64,000 bases of DNA from contig CBDHHF010000025.1 of assembly GCA_965263205.1 (NCBI GenBank), forward strand, positions 1 to 64,000, read 5' to 3'. This document shows positions 25,064 through 34,186 of this stretch, in pieces. This DNA comes from JBCCIM01 sp965263205 (GTDB lineage Bacteria; Bacteroidota; Rhodothermia; Rhodothermales; JAHQVL01). The stretch's first letter is position 1, and each line of letters opens with the position of its first letter. The position numbers were made by a program, and so were the translations under genes. A model generated the notes under the pieces. The model was not told the origin of the DNA, did no database searches, and saw only the letters and a program-made list of their open reading frames with translations.

Positions 25064-27754
25064 ATGTATACAAAATCGCTCCCCGTATTTGCATCTACCC
25101 TGCTTCTCGTCCTGGTTTTTACTTCGTTTTTCGGATCAGAAACCGCTGCACAATCGCAAGAGCGGCTACAGGTCCTCTTCCTTGGTGACAAAGGCCACCA
25201 CCAGCCGGCCAAGCGGATGTTGCAGATCTACCCGTACATGGCTGAGCGAGGCATTCACCTCGTATATACAGATGACGTGACTGAACTTAATCGGGAAAAC
25301 CTGGCGCACTACCATGCGCTGATGTTCTTTGGCAACAGTCCGGTGATCTCCAAATCACAGGAAGCGGCACTGCTGGATTTTGTGGCAAATGGCAAAGGCC
25401 TGGTCACGTTGCACGCGGGTATCGCGATGTTTGGTAACTCAGATGCCTATACAAACCTTGTCGGCGGTACATTTAAAAGTCATGGCGTGGGTACGTTCAC
25501 GGTAAACCACATCCGCCCAAACCACCCAGCCATTGCCGGCGTTGATCCGTTCACGAGTTGGGATGAGACCTATATCCACATGCGGCACAATCCAGACAAA
25601 GTGGTGCTGGCAGTACATGAAGAAGATGGGCGACGAGAACCCTGGACCTGGGTTCGAGAGCACGGTGAAGGTCGCGTATTTTATACGGCATGGGGGCACG
25701 ACGAGCGTACCTGGTCGCAAACCGGCTTCCACAAACTTGTTGAACGCGGCCTGCGCTGGGCTGCTGGCGATTGGGCACTCGAAGCAGACTGGTCGCCTGA
25801 TGCGCTCACCTACGCACAAGATGGCGAAATGCCAAACTACCCGGCCGGCCTGGGTTGGGGCGTCACGGAAGAACCATTCACCGATATCCAGCACCCGCTT
25901 TCGCCCGAAGCATCGATGCACCAAACCTTCGTCGAGCCCGGCTTCAGCATGCACCTCTTTGCTGCTGAACCCGACCTCGTAAATCCGATTGACATGACAT
26001 GGGATGAACGCGGCCGGCTGTGGGTTGTCGAAACGCTGGATTACCCCAACACTTTCACCCCCGACCGCAAAGGACAGGACCGCATCAAAATCCTGGAAGA
26101 CACAAACGGCGACGGGCGAGCCGACAACATCACCATTTTTGCGGAAGGCCTAAATATTCCTACCAGCCTCGTTCTCGCAAACGGCGGCGTCATCGTTGCC
26201 CAGGCGCCGGACATGTTGTTTCTGAAAGATACCGATGGCGACGACAAAGCAGATGTGCAAGAAGTGCTTTTTTCGGGCTGGGGGATTGCAGATACACACG
26301 CCGGCCCCAGCAACCTCCGCTACGGATTTGACAACCAGATCTGGGGCGCCGTTGGCTACTCAGCCTTCAATGGATCAGTACACAACCAGGACTCCCTGCG
26401 ATTTGGCCAGGCCCTCTTCCGCTTTGCGCCAAATGCGACGTCCATCGAACACATGGCAACCTTCAACAACAATACGTGGGGCCTCACGCTTTCTGAGGAT
26501 GGATACGTCTTTGGGTCAACAGCCAACGGCAATCCCGTTTTACACGCAGCCATACCGGAGCAATACTACCAGCGTTTGCTGGAAAAAAGAAAGCCGCACG
26601 TACTCGCAAGCATCGCAGACGACGCATCCTTTTTCCCAATCGCCCCCAAGGTGCGGCAAGTAGACTGGCACGGTAAGTACACAGCCGGCTCTGGCTATGA
26701 ACTCTACACCGCCCGCGCTTTTCCATCTTCATACTGGAATCGCATTGGCTTCATCGGCGGCCCAACCGGGCATTTGCTTGGCAAGTTTATACACGAACCC
26801 GATGGCAGCGGCTTCAAAGCGCACAACGACTGGAACATGGTTGCCAGCAGGGATGAGTGGTTTTCACCCATACAAATGCGTGTGGGCCCCGACGGCGCGC
26901 TTTGGATTATCGACTGGTACAACCTGATCATACAGCACAACCCAACGCCTCCGGGGTTTGAAATGGGTCAGGGCAATGCGTACGAAAGCGAACTCCGTGA
27001 CAAACAACACAGCCGTATTTATCGGATCGTGTATGATAATGCACCTGAAATGCAGCCGATGGATCTTGTGGATGCCACACCGGCAGAGCTTGTAGCCACG
27101 CTCAAAAACGACAACATGTTTTGGCGCATGATGGCCCAGCGCCTGCTTGTCGAACGTGGCCAAACGGATGTCCTTCCAGACCTGTATGCTCTCGTTGAAG
27201 ACGTGCGAACCGACCAAACCGGACTCAATGCCGGCGCCATCCATGCGTTATGGACGCTACATGGATTAGGCGTACTCGACGGCACAAACACCCGGGCTCT
27301 GGCTGTGGCAACACAGGCACTTCATCACCCATCTGCCGGCGTGCAGCGAGCGGCAATCATGGTGCTGCCGCGTACCCATCACCTGCTTGATGCCATGCTT
27401 CAGGCCGGCATGTTACCCGACCCGGCAGTACCCGATGGCATGAGCTACACCGTAGGAATCGGCCAAATGGATACCGCAGATCCGCGTCTTCGTCTGGCAG
27501 CATTGCTTGCAGTCGCTGATATGCCCTACTCGGAGCATGCCGGCAACGCCGTGGCCGATTTGATTAGCGTGCCGGATAACATGAATGACGAGCACATTCG
27601 TACGGCAGCAATGGCCGCCGGCATCCAACACGGTGAGGCTTTCCTGTCGCGCGCCATGAACATCGAAGCATCCAGCGACTCCACGTACACGCAACACCTA
27701 AACGAAGTGCTGGACACCGTGTCCGCACGCGTATCGGCAGCCAGGAATGAATAG
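25064..27754 (+). CDS. ThuA-DUF7133 dehydrogenase-like fusion protein
   Basis: About 896 residues from the ATG at 25064 (a TTG at 25052 is in frame), with a signal peptide ending ETAAQ. The N-terminal ThuA domain (about 35-240) shows LFLGDKGHHQPAKRM, ALLDFVANGKGLVTLHAG and VFYTAWGHDERTW; ThuA is a trehalose-utilisation-type glutamine-amidotransferase-like fold. A DUF7133/PQQ-like propeller follows (about 290-680: MTWDERGRLWVVETLDYPN, DTNGDGRADNITIFAEGL), then HEAT-like helices to the end. Unlike the DUF7133 protein at 20019-22796 it has no CxxCH heme site. The two are paralogues on opposite strands around the GMC gene. A periplasmic role in sugar or polyol conversion is inferred. Confidence 0.85.
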   Translation: MYTKSLPVFASTLLLVLVFTSFFGSETAAQSQERLQVLFLGDKGHHQPAKRMLQIYPYMAERGIHLVYTDDVTELNRENLAHYHALMFFGNSPVISKSQEAALLDFVANGKGLVTLHAGIAMFGNSDAYTNLVGGTFKSHGVGTFTVNHIRPNHPAIAGVDPFTSWDETYIHMRHNPDKVVLAVHEEDGRREPWTWVREHGEGRVFYTAWGHDERTWSQTGFHKLVERGLRWAAGDWALEADWSPDALTYAQDGEMPNYPAGLGWGVTEEPFTDIQHPLSPEASMHQTFVEPGFSMHLFAAEPDLVNPIDMTWDERGRLWVVETLDYPNTFTPDRKGQDRIKILEDTNGDGRADNITIFAEGLNIPTSLVLANGGVIVAQAPDMLFLKDTDGDDKADVQEVLFSGWGIADTHAGPSNLRYGFDNQIWGAVGYSAFNGSVHNQDSLRFGQALFRFAPNATSIEHMATFNNNTWGLTLSEDGYVFGSTANGNPVLHAAIPEQYYQRLLEKRKPHVLASIADDASFFPIAPKVRQVDWHGKYTAGSGYELYTARAFPSSYWNRIGFIGGPTGHLLGKFIHEPDGSGFKAHNDWNMVASRDEWFSPIQMRVGPDGALWIIDWYNLIIQHNPTPPGFEMGQGNAYESELRDKQHSRIYRIVYDNAPEMQPMDLVDATPAELVATLKNDNMFWRMMAQRLLVERGQTDVLPDLYALVEDVRTDQTGLNAGAIHALWTLHGLGVLDGTNTRALAVATQALHHPSAGVQRAAIMVLPRTHHLLDAMLQAGMLPDPAVPDGMSYTVGIGQMDTADPRLRLAALLAVADMPYSEHAGNAVADLISVPDNMNDEHIRTAAMAAGIQHGEAFLSRAMNIEASSDSTYTQHLNEVLDTVSARVSAARNE

Positions 27755-27887
27755 CGCGAGGGACGTTGTAGATTCGACTGCTACTCCGCATCCCAAACTC
27801 CCATCGTCACCCACCGTCATCTCCAGCTTGACTGGAGATCCCAGGCCAGGCAATCGCCCCCGGGCCAAACGGTCATCCCGGTGGATA

Positions 27888-28096
27888 CCCAATCAAGTTC
27901 TGTATCTATATCACAATTAACATCATCGGTTCAAAAGGGACACCGCGCCCGTTTTTTCCCGCTACGTCATGCCGGACTTGATCCGGTATCCAGAGAACGA
28001 TTGGGAAAATTAGCCCTTTTAAAGATGTCTGGATGCTGGATCAAGTCCAGAATGACGGTTTGCTTAGTTGTGATATAGAGCCAGAATCAAGTTGGG
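27888..28096. repeat. Nested inverted-repeat element (MITE- or REP-like), 209 bp
   Basis: The outer arms share CCCAA, TTCTG and TCTATATCAC (27888-27920 against 28064-28096, with 14 of 15 bases matching at the inner end). The inner arms are 27 bases each (27966-27992 and 28030-28056) with 4 mismatches and share GGACTTGATCC. A related half-element (GTCATCTCCAGCTTGACTGG) lies at about 27811-27830. There is no coding capacity, so this looks like a non-autonomous repeat inserted between two convergent genes. Confidence 0.75.
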
Positions 28097-28114
28097 CATG
28101 ACGTATGAACAACA

Positions 28115-28162
28115 AACCCGGAAGCACGAAAACCTGGAAGCACGAAAACCCGGAAGCACAGA
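28115..28162. repeat. 16-bp tandem repeat, three copies
   Basis: Units of the form AACCYGGAAGCACGAA begin at 28115, 28131 and 28147. The only differences are one C/T change and the divergent end of the last copy. The array lies next to the terminator of the second DUF1501 gene. Confidence 0.85.
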
Positions 28163-28170
28163 AAACGAAA

Positions 28171-28216
28171 AAGGCGCTGACCGTAGGGAAACCAATTCCC
28201 AACCGGCCAGCGCCTT
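28171..28216 (-). terminator. Rho-independent terminator of the second DUF1501 gene
   Basis: A stem AAGGCGCTG (28171-28179) with CAGCGCCTT (28208-28216), and inner pairing GGGAA with TTCCC. In the minus direction it is followed by a run of T, 22 bases after the stop codon. Confidence 0.85.
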
Positions 28217-28238
28217 GCCTTAATTAATCCGCGTTCGT

Positions 28239-30076
28239 TTACCGCACAATTGTCATGCGGCGTACTGCAGTACCAAGTGGTGTGGTCAGGCGACAGATAT
28301 ACATACCGCTTGCCAAACCGCTGGCATTGAAGGTTACGGTGTGTTTGCCAGGCGCCATACTGCCCTGTGCAAGCACTTCAACCTGCCGGCCAGTCATGTC
28401 GTAGACCGCCACATTGGCGCGCATGGTTGTTGGTAACTCAAATTCAATGCGTGTGCTGCCGGCAAACGGATTAGGATAGTTTTGCTGGAGCGAGAACTTG
28501 ACGAGGTTTTCGTCTCCCACACCAACAGAGCCTTCGCCATTGTCACCGCCGCCACCATCTCCGCCGTCACCGCCATCTCCACCGCCGCCGTCACCGCCAT
28601 CTCCGCCGCCACCGTCTCCACCACCACCATCTCCTCCGCCACCGTCACCACCATCTCCTCCGCCACCGTCACCACCATCTCCACCACCACCGTCGCCGCC
28701 GTCTCCCAAACCACCATCACCAGCATCTGGATCCCCATCATCATTCGACGTGCCTTCAATAAAGGCAAACGCCCCGAAGTTGCCGCCAAACACAGCAGAG
28801 GTCGTATCAACGTCAAGTTCAAGCCAGTTGCGTAGCACAGAGCTGTACACCTTCCGGAAATCAGTGGTATGTACCACGTTACCGCCACCTGTTGTGTTGC
28901 TCAAATCAGACTCTTCACCGTAGAAGCCGCCTGCAACACCATTACCCATGATGATCACAGGTGCGGCTGCGCCGTGGTCGGTACCGTTCGAGCTGTTCTC
29001 GCCGATACGCCGACCAAATTCCGAGAAGGTCATCATCAACACGCGCTCAGCATCGCCGGTAGCCTGCAGGTCATCATAGAATGCCCGCATGGCACCACCG
29101 AGTTTTTCCATCAACTGCCCATGGCGTGTTTCCTGGTTTGTATGGGTATCAAAACCACCCAGCCCAACCAGGTAAATGTGGGTTTTCATCCCACCTTTAA
29201 TCATCCGGGCAACCTGCGAGATCGTATCCGACAACTCGTTGTTGTTTGGATAGTCAACGCTATTCGAGACACCTGACATGGCATCACTGATAATGCTGGC
29301 ATACTCGTAAGAGTCATTACTAATTGTCCGGGCAAAAGCCAATTCCTGGCCATAAATCGAACCCGGCACATCCTGCTCGTCATAAATGCTGCCGCCATCT
29401 GCAAGACGAGCAAAAATGGAGTCGCTCAGGATGTTCATGCCCATCGGGCCAACCGGCCCCTGCATGAGTACCGAAGACGACTTACCAAGCTGCACAACCA
29501 GCGGATAGTCGGGCGGATTCAGTGCATAGTTGGGATGTGTTTCACCCATTGTACGACCAATCCAGCCTGTATTCAGGTAGTCGTCTGCGCCACTCCCGGT
29601 TGCCCAAATATCAGTAGACCGAAAGTGTGACAGTGTTGGGTCGGGGTATCCAACACCATGAATAATACCGAGATTACCGTCTCCCCAAACATCTTCAAAC
29701 CCACTGAGTGCGGGATGCAGACCAAAGTCGTTGTTCAACTTGACCGTGTCATTCGAAGAAATTGAAATACTTGGACGGTTCCGGTAGTACAGGTCATTGG
29801 AAATGGGGACCACAGTATTGAGACCGTCATTTCCACCAGTGAGTTGGATGAGTACGAGGATGCGGTCCGTTTCGATGTCGCGGAGGGAAGAGAACATCGA
29901 GTGGTTCGCATAAGCAGAAATAGAAGTATTACCCATCATAAAGCTTGCCGCAGCACCGCCTACGCCCATTCTGAGCATAAAATCGCGGCGGCTCCAGGCC
30001 TGATGGTCAGCAGCATGTGCTTTGCCATCAGAAGCGAGCTTCCTAGTCGGGAGGTACGGGGATGCAATTTACGCAT
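28239..30076 (-). CDS. DUF1501 protein with Gly/Asp linker and T9SS domain (frameshift in leader)
   Basis: The second DUF1501 protein, about 610 residues. The uninterrupted frame begins at an ATG at 29978, which cuts through a Tat motif (SRRDFM). The matching leader starts at an ATG at 30076 in another frame, and one missing base in the CCC run near 30050 would join them, aligning with the leader of the first DUF1501 protein. The core has LVLIQLTGGNDGLNT, SHFRSTDIW, GGFDTHTNQ and MTFSEFGRRIGENSS. A low-complexity linker of about 65 residues made of G and D precedes a T9SS domain (QNYPNPF to RRMTIVR). It pairs with the DUF1800 gene upstream. The missing base is either a sequencing error or a real loss of the Tat signal. 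Confidence 0.85.
28544..28733 (-). repeat. Glycine/aspartate-coding trinucleotide-type repeat
   Basis: On the plus strand this is a purine-poor run of CCACCATCT, CCGCCGTCA and similar units in multiples of three. On the minus strand it codes the GGDGGGGD linker between the DUF1501 core and the sorting domain. Lengths in multiples of three keep the frame, so the linker length can vary by slippage. Confidence 0.85.
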
Positions 30077-30181
30077 TGATTTATATCCGTGTATGATTGG
30101 CTTAATTGTGTGACGTCGGTTCAGGCCGGCTACAGTTTACCCATGAGCAGCGGGTACAGCGCGTGGTGTGCCTGGTCCGAA

Positions 30182-31669
30182 TCAGATCAGTTGGAATTCG
30201 GGAAGCTGAGTTAGATAGGTCATGTAGCCACGAAGTCGGGCATTGGCAACCTGCTCTTCGATATTCCATTCGTAGTCGGGCATACCGTCGAGCAATACTT
30301 CCGTCAGTTCAGCGTAATCGTTCTCGCTCAGCGTTTGTGGTAAAAAGAAGTCTGCCAACTCCCGCGATAGCGCGTAGGGATCGTTGGGATTTGACATCTG
30401 TTTTGCGAGCGGGATAAGATTAGCGGAGGGGTAGTCGCCAGATCCATTGATCATTTCACTGACGTAATTCCAGCGGAGGGGGAGCGTACCCGTTGAGAGC
30501 CAGGATTGATAGCCTGGCCAGCCGGCTACATTTGGCGGATCGAACAGCTTCTGTCCGAGGCGATCTGCATTTTCATACAATTCAATTTCGCCCGTCTGAT
30601 CCAGCGTCAGGCCGGCTTCTGCTACAAATCCATTGAGCAGTTCAACCGGACTTTTGTACCGCGCGCCCATAAACGCTTCTTCAAAGAAGTGCTCACTGGC
30701 AAAAAGTGTGCGGAGTACAGGTGCCAACTCGAGGTTATTAGCCAGCATGATAGACGCCATTTCGCCAACGATGTCTGGGTCTTCGACAGCATGTACAAAG
30801 AAGCGGTAAATTTCGCCACACACGTGATGTGCAATGGCCGACGTACGTTCTTCAAAAATGATATCGATGGCTTCATCGTATCCGAACTGTCCGGTTTGAC
30901 CAAAAATAGTTTTGGTCCCGAAATCGTATCGCTTGTCATCGACATAATGACTGAGCGTAGATTCGTTGATGCGGAGTCCGGTAAAACAACGCGCCAATTC
31001 AGCGATGTCGTTTTGCGTGTAGTTTTCCTGGCCGTTTTCGTTCAGGATGCCCATGGTGAAAAGCTCAAGCAATTCACGGGCGTAGTTTTCGTTCGGGCCG
31101 GCGTCTTTGTTCTTGATCGAGTCAAGATAGATAAGCATCGCCGGGGTAATCCCGATTTCATGCGTAAAGTCTTTGAAGTTACCCAGCGCGTGTTTACGCA
31201 GCACGTCCAGATACTGAAACATGTATGAGGACAGGTTATAGGCCTTTGCCGCCGTCACGAAGTGATTGCTCCAGAAGAAGGCCATTTTTTCGCGCAGCCC
31301 TGCGGCGCGCATTTCATCAAACCAGCTGAAGATGACGTCTTTTTTGTACGTCCCATCATTCGACCCGTTGGGGTACCACGAAGGTGGCGCCGGCCGGGGT
31401 GTGTTGATGGCTGTATCGACAATCTGGTTTGCTGCAGTGACTGGATCAAGCGAGAGCACTTGATCAATTTCTGGTTTGGTTACCCCAATGGACGTGCGGC
31501 GCAACAAATGTGCGGCTCTCTTTGCATTCCAGGGTTTCTGATTGGAAGGGTTGTAAGGTTCGAGGCCGGCCTTCACTTTCAGGGTTGTAAAGGATTGGCG
31601 CTCTTGTTCGGGGCGGGGTGCAAGTTTGGTCAAGAATCCCCGCCGACTTATCTGTTCTGTAGTACCCAT
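30182..31669 (-). CDS. DUF1800 family protein (second copy)
   Basis: A 495-residue DUF1800 protein with the same hallmarks as the copy at 12670-14322: RAAHLLRRTSIG, LREKMAFFWSNHFV, PNENYARELLELFTMG and FDPPNVAGWPGYQSWL. It lies upstream of a DUF1501 gene on the same strand. Its N-terminus reads SRRGFLTKLAP, which looks like a twin-arginine motif, but no hydrophobic stretch follows, so it is unlikely to act as a signal by itself. Gene order, strand and motif content show this is a duplicate of the first pair. The function is unknown. Confidence 0.88.
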   Translation of the reverse strand: MGTTEQISRRGFLTKLAPRPEQERQSFTTLKVKAGLEPYNPSNQKPWNAKRAAHLLRRTSIGVTKPEIDQVLSLDPVTAANQIVDTAINTPRPAPPSWYPNGSNDGTYKKDVIFSWFDEMRAAGLREKMAFFWSNHFVTAAKAYNLSSYMFQYLDVLRKHALGNFKDFTHEIGITPAMLIYLDSIKNKDAGPNENYARELLELFTMGILNENGQENYTQNDIAELARCFTGLRINESTLSHYVDDKRYDFGTKTIFGQTGQFGYDEAIDIIFEERTSAIAHHVCGEIYRFFVHAVEDPDIVGEMASIMLANNLELAPVLRTLFASEHFFEEAFMGARYKSPVELLNGFVAEAGLTLDQTGEIELYENADRLGQKLFDPPNVAGWPGYQSWLSTGTLPLRWNYVSEMINGSGDYPSANLIPLAKQMSNPNDPYALSRELADFFLPQTLSENDYAELTEVLLDGMPDYEWNIEEQVANARLRGYMTYLTQLPEFQLI

Positions 31670-32197
31670 GGTCTCACAAAAACGATAAAGGGATTATGAT
31701 GATCGCAGAGAAGGGGGGCAATACATCTTGGTAGGGGGGATAAAAAGCCCTTAAACAACAACTGGGCCAAGAACAGGAAATGCCCCTAAATGAGCAAAAT
31801 TGAAGTTTGCGCAGCGCCGGCACACCGATTCAGCTACAAAAGGCCGGCGATTATCACTTTGATATCTTGATTAGAGAACGAGATAATGGTGGTTCGTTAA
31901 GACCTGCTTAAGTATTGCGCATGCCACCGTAAGGTCTTTTATTTATGAGGTGTAGACAACCAGCCTGAAAAACCTGGCACTCGTCCACACTATAATCTTA
32001 TATCGGATTTTTGTTGATTCTTTTTAAACCATACCCCTTCCTCCGGGACACACAGCGCTAATAACTGCGCATACGATTATACTTTTCAGTTGTCCGGCAG
32101 GGATTTTGTACCTGCGCGTGCTACGCAAGCAGCGTCAAATTGAACGACATATCCACGAACGATAAATTAAGCTAGATCACCCGACCGAAGAGGCTAC
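31670..32197. other. Divergent intergenic region, no gene seen
   Basis: The 528 bases lie between the starts of the DUF1800 gene (minus) and the membrane-protein gene (plus), so promoters for both are expected. I see no frame longer than 60 codons, no tRNA and no clear repeat. The DUF1800-proximal part contains purine runs (GAGAAGGGGGG, GGTAGGGGGG), and the rest is moderately AT-rich. Confidence 0.55.
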
Positions 32198-33001
32198 ATG
32201 TCCAGCGAAAAGAGAAAAAAACCATCCGACTCGGCAGCAGCCAAGAAAACTGCCCGGAAGAAAGAACCGAAGCCAGGACAACGTTTTTGGTTTGAAGTCT
32301 TCTCCCTGTGGTTCATGAACGAGATTGTCTTCATTATCCTCCCCATCGTTGTCATCTTGCTCATTGACATCGCATTCAGCACACAAATTCAAACTGTCCT
32401 CCTCCTCCCTGAATGGAGCTTTGCGGCCATTGTTCTTTATGGTGTATCCATCAGTAACACCATCGAGTTAAAAGCTAAGTATCACAACGATTTCTCTCCA
32501 CGCCTGTTTACAGGCACCAAGGCACTCACCATTCTGTTGATTGGCGCAGTAATTACCCTTACCCTCGCGGTACTCCGGGAAAACGGTGTAGAAATCAGTG
32601 GGCAATTTGTATTCATCGCACAAATTGTTCTTTTTGCGCACGCGCTTCTCAGCGTCCTGTTTGTCGTATTCGCTCGTCAAGAGCAGTTGTGGCTGCCCCA
32701 ACGCTATCCTGAGCGGTTCACCGATCAGGAGTTGATGCAGTACATTGTACATCTGACCAAAGATGCCGACCAGACGCTCGGCCGGCTACGTTTTGCACTC
32801 GAAGAGACAGGATTCAACAGTTCCAAAATTCACCCGCGCGACGAAGCCTATTTCTCTTTCTTTATCGATGAGATCGAGAAGTCCATCGGCCAAATCAAAG
32901 ACCGCTGGGTGCCTGCAAAAGGACAGCAGGTTGATGCAGTGCGTCCAGATCGACCACAACTCCCGCCTGTGCAAGAAGTGCGGCGCGAAATGGCAGGTTG
33001 A
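32198..33001 (+). CDS. Multi-pass membrane protein of unknown function
   Basis: A 267-residue protein. The first 28 residues are strongly basic (KRKKPS, AAAKKTARKK). Four hydrophobic segments follow (about 40-62, 70-90, 107-126 and 136-160), then a soluble, mostly helical C-terminal half from about 165 (LTDQELMQYIVHLTKDADQTLGRLRF) that ends Pro-rich. I do not recognise the family. The basic N-terminus should stay inside the cell. The gene stands alone and is closed by a good terminator at 33061. Its stop codon lies in an 18-bp tandem duplication. Confidence 0.75.
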   Translation: MSSEKRKKPSDSAAAKKTARKKEPKPGQRFWFEVFSLWFMNEIVFIILPIVVILLIDIAFSTQIQTVLLLPEWSFAAIVLYGVSISNTIELKAKYHNDFSPRLFTGTKALTILLIGAVITLTLAVLRENGVEISGQFVFIAQIVLFAHALLSVLFVVFARQEQLWLPQRYPERFTDQELMQYIVHLTKDADQTLGRLRFALEETGFNSSKIHPRDEAYFSFFIDEIEKSIGQIKDRWVPAKGQQVDAVRPDRPQLPPVQEVRREMAG

Positions 33002-33033
33002 TAAGCCGGCGCAAATTGATAAGCCGGCACAAA
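32998..33033. repeat. 18-bp tandem duplication over a stop codon
   Basis: TTGATAAGCCGGCGCAAA is repeated at once with a single base change. The first copy contains the TGA stop of the membrane-protein gene and a GCCGGC palindrome. Confidence 0.85.
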
Positions 33034-33060
33034 GCCCAACACTATCACAAGCTTTACAGA

Positions 33061-33089
33061 AGAGAGCACGGCATCAGCCGCTGCTCTCT
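33061..33089 (+). terminator. Rho-independent terminator of the membrane-protein gene
   Basis: The stem AGAGAGCA (33061-33068) pairs with TGCTCTCT (33082-33089), with inner GC pairs, and is followed by TTTTATTT. Confidence 0.88.
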
Positions 33090-33184
33090 TTTATTTGCAC
33101 CCAAGTTGGAGTTGGATATTGGAGAAGCAGATTTAGACGAAAAAAGATGCCCTCGAGATGTTGCAAAAAAAGTATGGGCAAAAA

Positions 33185-33236
33185 AATGCGGCCCCTGTAT
33201 GTTAACCACCATTATACATACAGAAGAGGCCGCATT
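33185..33236. repeat. Two-part inverted repeat between convergent genes
   Basis: AATGCGGCC at 33185-33193 pairs with GGCCGCATT at 33228-33236, and inside it CTGTATGT pairs with ACATACAG. A-tracts flank the left side. It can act as a second, bidirectional terminator or be a small mobile palindrome. The surrounding 366-base gap holds no gene. Confidence 0.75.
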
Positions 33237-33310
33237 CCTTCATAGCATTATAGCTGATCGTAATACACACTTTGCGGCGTGTATACACACGAAACCTACA
33301 ATTTTTGTAT

Positions 33311-33355
33311 AAAAAAGTCGACTTTTTTACTAGATCACAAAAAAAAGCGCTTTTT
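33311..33355 (-). terminator. Two perfect palindromes downstream of the LytTR gene
   Basis: AAAAAAGTCGACTTTTTT (33311-33328) and AAAAAGCGCTTTTT (33342-33355) are perfect palindromes. On the minus strand the second is 13 bases past the stop of the response regulator and runs into a T-tract. They also fit regulator-binding sites. Confidence 0.6.
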
Positions 33356-33367
33356 AAATCGACCAAA

Positions 33368-34156
33368 CTAGCTCTTTAGAACCTTTTCCACTTTTTCCCA
33401 ATAGCGCCGACTGAGTTTTAGCTCTTTTCCGGACTTGAGTAAAATGATATAATCGCCGTGAAAGTAGGGTTTCAGTTCGCTGATGCTGTCGATACAGACA
33501 ATACTCGAACGGTGGATCCGGACAAACTTTGTGGGATCGAGTTTTTGCAGGATGCCACTCATCGTTTCACGTAGCAGATGCGACTTTCCGCCGGCATGAA
33601 TCGCTACATAATCGCCGGCAGCTTCTATCCATTCCACATCCTCCACGCGCAAAAAGTACATCGACTGCCGGCTCTTGATCATAATCCGCTGCAGGTACGT
33701 CGCTGTTGCGTCCGCAGTCGGCGCAGGCGCGGTTTCCTCGCCGGCCACGAGCGCGGCCAATCGGGCACCAAGTTCGCCAACTTGTTGCTGTCGAATCATC
33801 CCGCGTACGCGTTCCAGCGCTTGCTCAAACCGATCGTCATCAAAAGGCTTGAGTAAGTAATCAAGCGCCTGTGCTTCAAAGGCTTTCAGCGCGTATTGGT
33901 CATACGCCGTCACAAAAATGACAACAGGCATATTTTCTGGCCCGATGGTTTCAATCACCTCAAAGCCATTCATGGCCGGCATCTGGATATCCAAAAATAC
34001 CAGGTCTGGTGCCATTGTGTTGATGGCTTCCACGGCCTCCTCGCCATTCTCACACGCCGCCAACACTTCAATGTCATCATGGTTGTCAAGTAAGAGTTGC
34101 AGCGTATCCCGAGCGAGGCCCTCGTCGTCAACTACAACCGCACGTATTTTAGACAT
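33368..34156 (-). CDS. LytTR family response regulator
   Basis: A 262-residue regulator. The receiver domain (1-125) has the acidic pair D10/D11, phosphoacceptor D56 (LVFLDIQMP), T-containing FVTAYD and K in LLKPFDD. A linker of about 30 residues leads to a LytTR DNA-binding domain (about 160-260: RIHRSSIVCIDSISEL, LKLSRRYWEKVEKVL). It should bind direct-repeat promoter elements when phosphorylated by the histidine kinase encoded 30 bases upstream. Such LytS/LytTR pairs in Bacteroidota control envelope, motility or virulence genes; nothing here fixes the targets. Confidence 0.92.
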   Translation of the reverse strand: MSKIRAVVVDDEGLARDTLQLLLDNHDDIEVLAACENGEEAVEAINTMAPDLVFLDIQMPAMNGFEVIETIGPENMPVVIFVTAYDQYALKAFEAQALDYLLKPFDDDRFEQALERVRGMIRQQQVGELGARLAALVAGEETAPAPTADATATYLQRIMIKSRQSMYFLRVEDVEWIEAAGDYVAIHAGGKSHLLRETMSGILQKLDPTKFVRIHRSSIVCIDSISELKPYFHGDYIILLKSGKELKLSRRYWEKVEKVLKS

Positions 34157-34186
34157 ACTGTATCGTTCGTTTGTGGATGCTGCGTT

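Noticed and set aside
28498..28923. Proline/serine-rich protein on the plus strand
   Set aside because: It is the antisense reading of the Gly/Asp linker repeat in the DUF1501 gene. The DUF1501 frame has domain support.
30182..31669. Tat signal on the second DUF1800 protein
   Set aside because: SRRGFLTKL is present but is followed by charged and polar residues. There is no hydrophobic region for export.
31670..32197. tRNA or small RNA gene in the longest empty gap
   Set aside because: I found no T-loop-like GTTCGA sequence with pairing arms and no terminator-ended transcript.
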